DNA of 64,000 nucleotides from Streptomyces sp. BK340 (GTDB lineage: Bacteria > Actinomycetota > Actinomycetes > Streptomycetales > Streptomycetaceae), in assembly GCF_007827595.1 (NCBI RefSeq), contig NZ_VISR01000002.1, positions 372,001-436,000 of the forward strand, in the 5' to 3' direction. The position numbers and the translations under genes are program-made. The first letter of the stretch is position 1. Every line of letters begins with the position of its first letter. This document shows positions 61,064-64,000 of the stretch, in pieces. A model generated the notes under the pieces. It saw only the letters and a list, made by a program, of their open reading frames with translations. It was not told the origin of the DNA and searched no databases.

Positions 61064-62569
61064 TTAACGTGAGCTGCCCGCCCCGTCCGTGCCCAGCCAG
61101 CCGGCCAGCTTGCCGCCGTGGGCGACCGCGCGCAGGCGCCGTTCCGCCGCGTCGCGCACGGGGTCGGTGGCGACCACGAGGAGTTCGTCCCCGTGCCGCA
61201 GCACCGTCGTGGGCAGCGGAACAAACGATTTTCCGTCCCGGACGACGAGGGTGACGGCGGCGCCGGGCGGCAGCCGCAGCTCGTTCACCTCGACGCCGTG
61301 CATCCGGGATCCCTCGGGGATCGAGACGGACAGCAGATGCCCGCGCAGCCGCTCCAGGGGTGCCGACTCGATGCCGAGGTCGGACGCCTCGCCCGCCCCG
61401 CCGAGGCGCAGCCGGCTCGCCAGCCAGGGCAGGGTCGGCCCCTGCACGAGGGTGTAGACGACGACCAGCACGAAGACGATGTTGAAGATCCGCTGGCTGC
61501 CCGCGACGCCGTTCACCATGGGGATCGTCGCCAGGATGATGGGCACGGCGCCGCGCAGCCCGGCCCAGGACATCAGTGCCTGCTCCGGCCACGGCACCCG
61601 GAACGGGGCCAGGCTGAGCACGACGCTCAGCGGGCGGGCCACCATGGTCAGCGCGAGCCCGATGACGAGGGCCGGCCAGATGTCGTCGCCCAGCTCGTGC
61701 GGGGTGACGAGCAGGCCGAGCAGGACGAACATGCCGATCTGGGCGATCCAGCCGAGCCCCTCGGCGAAGCCGCGCGTGGCGGGCCAGTGCGGGAGCTTGG
61801 CGTTGCCGAGCATCATCGACGCCAGGTAGACGGCGAGGAAGCCGCTGCCGTGGTTCAGCGCGCCGGCGGCGTAGGCGACGACGGCGATCGCCAGCACGGC
61901 GATCGGGTAGAGGCCGGAGGCGGGCAGGGCGACCCGCTTGAGGGTCCAGGCCCCGAGCCAGCCCACCGTGAGACCCACGGCCGCGCCGATGGCCAGTTCC
62001 AGCGCTATCTCGCCGACCAGGACGTACCAGTGCTCGACCGGGCCGGCCGTGGAGAAGGCGACGACCAGGATGACCACCGGGGCGTCGTTGAAGCCGGACT
62101 CCGCCTCCAGCGTGCCCGTCACGCGCGCGGGCAGGGGGATCCGGCGCAGGACCGAGAAGACCGCCGCGGCGTCCGTCGAGGAGACGACCGCGCCGATGAT
62201 GAGCGCCTGCCGCCAGTCCAGCCCGACCAGATAGTGCGCGCCCGCCGCGGTCGTGCCGACGCTGATCGCGACCCCCACCAGAGCCAGCATGGAGGCGGAC
62301 CCGAGGACCGGCCGGATTTCCTTCCACTTCGTGCCGAGACCGCCCTCGGCGAGGATCACGACCAGGGCCGCGTACCCGATGACCTGGGTCATCTCGGCGT
62401 TGTTGAAGTGGATGTTCCCGACGCCGTCCTGGCCCATGAGGACGCCGATCCCCAGGTAGACGAGCAGGCTGGGGAGCCCGCTGCGTGAGGAGATCCGGAC
62501 GGCCGCGACGGCGACCAGGAGGACCAGGGAGCAGACGAGCAGGAGCTGGTCGAGGTGGTGAACAGTCAG
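61064..62569 (-). CDS. Potassium/proton antiporter, CvrA (NhaP2)-like
   Basis: About 501 aa. I place the start at a CTG (62569) because AAGGAAGGG is correctly spaced and the family begins here (TVHHLDQLLLVCSLVLL); the open frame reaches 62647. Na+/H+ exchanger domain with about 12-13 helices and GFNDAPVVILVVAF, then a cytoplasmic TrkA-C domain (NELRLPPGAAVTLVVRDGKSFVPLP). Likely K+/H+ antiport for cytoplasmic ion homeostasis. Divergent from the penicillin acylase gene. Confidence 0.88.
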   Translation of the reverse strand: MTVHHLDQLLLVCSLVLLVAVAAVRISSRSGLPSLLVYLGIGVLMGQDGVGNIHFNNAEMTQVIGYAALVVILAEGGLGTKWKEIRPVLGSASMLALVGVAISVGTTAAGAHYLVGLDWRQALIIGAVVSSTDAAAVFSVLRRIPLPARVTGTLEAESGFNDAPVVILVVAFSTAGPVEHWYVLVGEIALELAIGAAVGLTVGWLGAWTLKRVALPASGLYPIAVLAIAVVAYAAGALNHGSGFLAVYLASMMLGNAKLPHWPATRGFAEGLGWIAQIGMFVLLGLLVTPHELGDDIWPALVIGLALTMVARPLSVVLSLAPFRVPWPEQALMSWAGLRGAVPIILATIPMVNGVAGSQRIFNIVFVLVVVYTLVQGPTLPWLASRLRLGGAGEASDLGIESAPLERLRGHLLSVSIPEGSRMHGVEVNELRLPPGAAVTLVVRDGKSFVPLPTTVLRHGDELLVVATDPVRDAAERRLRAVAHGGKLAGWLGTDGAGSSR

Positions 62570-62837
62570 CGGCGGTTCCCTTCCTTGGCCCGCGCGGGGA
62601 GCGCGCGGGCTCACGTACACAAGACCCGAGGCTGCGGCGCACCGCACCCAAGTACTTCGTTACCTTACCTAACTCTTGACGCTTTCTTGACACTCGCCAG
62701 GGCAAGATCGAACGTCCGTGCGCGCCGGTTCCCGACTCCGCGTCAAGCGGCTCGGGGCCCTGCGCCTATGGTTGCTCCAGCGCTCATTCAAAGTCACAGC
62801 CCGACCTGCCGCTCGCGTTAGGACAGCAAGGACAGCG

Positions 62838-64000
62838 ATGCCCCCCAACACCACCGCCACAACGGGTGACGCCGCCACAACGGGTGCCACGTCCGTCAAG
62901 TCCGGCAGGAAGAAGGGGCGCAAAGCCCGACTTGTCGTGCTTGTGCTCGTCCTGGCCATCATCGGAGGCGTCGCCTACGGGGCTTACTGGTCGATCAGCA
63001 CCGTCCGCGCCTCCTTCCCGCAGACCACCGGTTCGATCACGCTCCAGGGCCTGTCGGGGCCCGTCGACGTCAAGCGGGACGGGAACGGCATCCCGCAGAT
63101 CTACGCCTCGTCCGACGAGGACCTGTTCATGGCGCAGGGCTTCGTCCAGGCGCAGGACCGGTTCTACGAGATGGACGTGCGCCGGCACATGACCTCCGGG
63201 CGCCTGTCGGAGATGTTCGGCAAGGGGCAGGTCAAGAACGACGAGTTCCTGCGCACCCTCGGCTGGGACCGGATCGCCAGGCAGGAGTACGACACCAAGC
63301 TGTCGGCCTCCACGAAGAAGTACCTCGACGCCTACGCCAAGGGTGTCAACGCCTACCTCCAGGGCAAGGACGGCGAGGACATCTCCCTGGAGTACGCGGC
63401 CCTGGGCTTCACCAACGACTACAAGCCGCAGAAGTGGACCCCGGTCGACTCGGTCTCCTGGCTCAAGGCGATGGCCTGGGACCTGCGCGGCAACATGCAG
63501 GACGAGATCGACCGCGCCCTGATGACCAGCCGGCTCGGCCCGCAGCAGATCGAGGACCTCTACCCCGAGTACCCCTACAGCCGCAACAAGCCGATCGTCC
63601 AGGAGGGCCGGTACAGCGACGTGGCCAAGGCCTTCCAGCAGGGCGGCGCCACGAGCGGTTCTCAGGGCGCGACCGGCACGACCGGCTCCTCCACCTCGGC
63701 CACGGCGGGTTCGGCACTCACGAGCCAGCTGGCGGGCCTCTACAAGGTCCTGGACAGCGTGCCCACGGCGGTCGGCGTGAACGGCCAGGGCATCGGCTCC
63801 AACTCCTGGGTCGTCGCCGGGAAGTACACCATCACCGGCAAGCCGCTGCTCGCCAACGACCCGCACCTGTCGGCGTCGCTGCCGTCCGTCTGGTACCAGA
63901 TGGGCCTGCACTGCCGCACCGTCTCCAGCAAGTGCCAGTACGACGTCACCGGCTACACGTTCGCCGGCATGCCCGGTGTGATCATCGGCCACAACGCGGA
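62838..64000 (+). CDS. Penicillin acylase family protein (N-terminal part; runs off the window)
   Basis: 387 codons visible from ATG 62838. N-terminal membrane anchor (LVVLVLVLAIIGGVAYGAYW) after a Lys/Arg-rich cytoplasmic segment; alpha-chain region with DGNGIPQIYASSDEDLFMAQGFVQAQDRFYEMD; spacer with Gly/Ser/Thr repeats; then IGSNSWVVAGKYTITGKPLLANDPHL, where Ser323 is the predicted autoproteolysis/nucleophile residue of the beta chain. An Ntn-hydrolase cleaving amides such as acyl-homoserine lactones or beta-lactam side chains. Confidence 0.93.
   Translation, partial: MPPNTTATTGDAATTGATSVKSGRKKGRKARLVVLVLVLAIIGGVAYGAYWSISTVRASFPQTTGSITLQGLSGPVDVKRDGNGIPQIYASSDEDLFMAQGFVQAQDRFYEMDVRRHMTSGRLSEMFGKGQVKNDEFLRTLGWDRIARQEYDTKLSASTKKYLDAYAKGVNAYLQGKDGEDISLEYAALGFTNDYKPQKWTPVDSVSWLKAMAWDLRGNMQDEIDRALMTSRLGPQQIEDLYPEYPYSRNKPIVQEGRYSDVAKAFQQGGATSGSQGATGTTGSSTSATAGSALTSQLAGLYKVLDSVPTAVGVNGQGIGSNSWVVAGKYTITGKPLLANDPHLSASLPSVWYQMGLHCRTVSSKCQYDVTGYTFAGMPGVIIGHNA

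Overview
The window is chromosomal DNA from a Streptomyces or very close relative. The evidence is very high GC with strong third-position G/C bias, frequent GTG starts, 4-nt ATGA/GTGA gene overlaps, an HrdD-type sigma factor, a WhiJ-like HTH/DUF397/ATPase triad, and actinobacterial families such as DUF6227 and FmdB with a poly-Ser tail. From memory (not checked), the order fruA-fruK-fruR ... hrdD ... MarR/MFS ... M6 peptidase resembles the S. coelicolor SCO3195-SCO3209 neighbourhood, next to where that species carries its CDA antibiotic cluster. Both right and left of this block look like stable chromosome.

Layout. (1) 1-4.3 kb: a truncated membrane glycosyltransferase (hyaluronan/NodC type) divergent from UDP-glucose 6-dehydrogenase, then an alpha/beta hydrolase. 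(2) 4.3-7.7 kb: recombination debris, made of a 184-bp dispersed repeat, the 5' part of an IS256-type transposase, and an RHS/YD-repeat fragment joined tail-to-tail with it. (3) 7.74-32.06 kb: a composite genomic island bounded by copies of the 3' half of tRNA-Arg(CCT). There is a copy at 7741, another at 29479, and the intact tRNA at 32016. The large segment carries Uma2, a Ser/Thr kinase, the WhiJ-like triad, a complete type I R-M operon (extra HTH-MTase, hsdM, hsdS, hsdR), a 411-aa unknown, and a divergent three-gene operon (Rad50/SMC-like ATPase, small CxxC protein, HelD-like helicase with an unusual C-terminus). The small segment holds two unknown genes, the second copy of the 184-bp repeat and an integrase stub. 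(4) 32-44 kb: divergent-type glutamyl-tRNA synthetase, double-IclR regulator, M6 metalloprotease, TetR and drug-efflux MFS, MarR and an extradiol-type dioxygenase, GNAT, HrdD sigma factor, TetR. Two MITE-like elements sit here, each with one end on the TAG stop codon of a gene. (5) 44.5-51.5 kb: WYL regulator divergent from an MFS pump, then the fructose PTS operon fruR-fruK-(small ORF)-fruA. (6) 51.5-64 kb: housekeeping and envelope genes (L,D-transpeptidase lipoprotein, P1 peptidase, LtrA, MscL, SAF-domain protein, MTA phosphorylase, FmdB, MFS, CvrA-like antiporter, and a penicillin acylase running off the end).

The most interesting content is the accessory island: a type I R-M system sharing a divergent promoter region with an ATPase/zinc protein/helicase operon that I cannot match to a named defence system. 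It sits between tRNA-derived direct repeats with no functional integrase left in the window.
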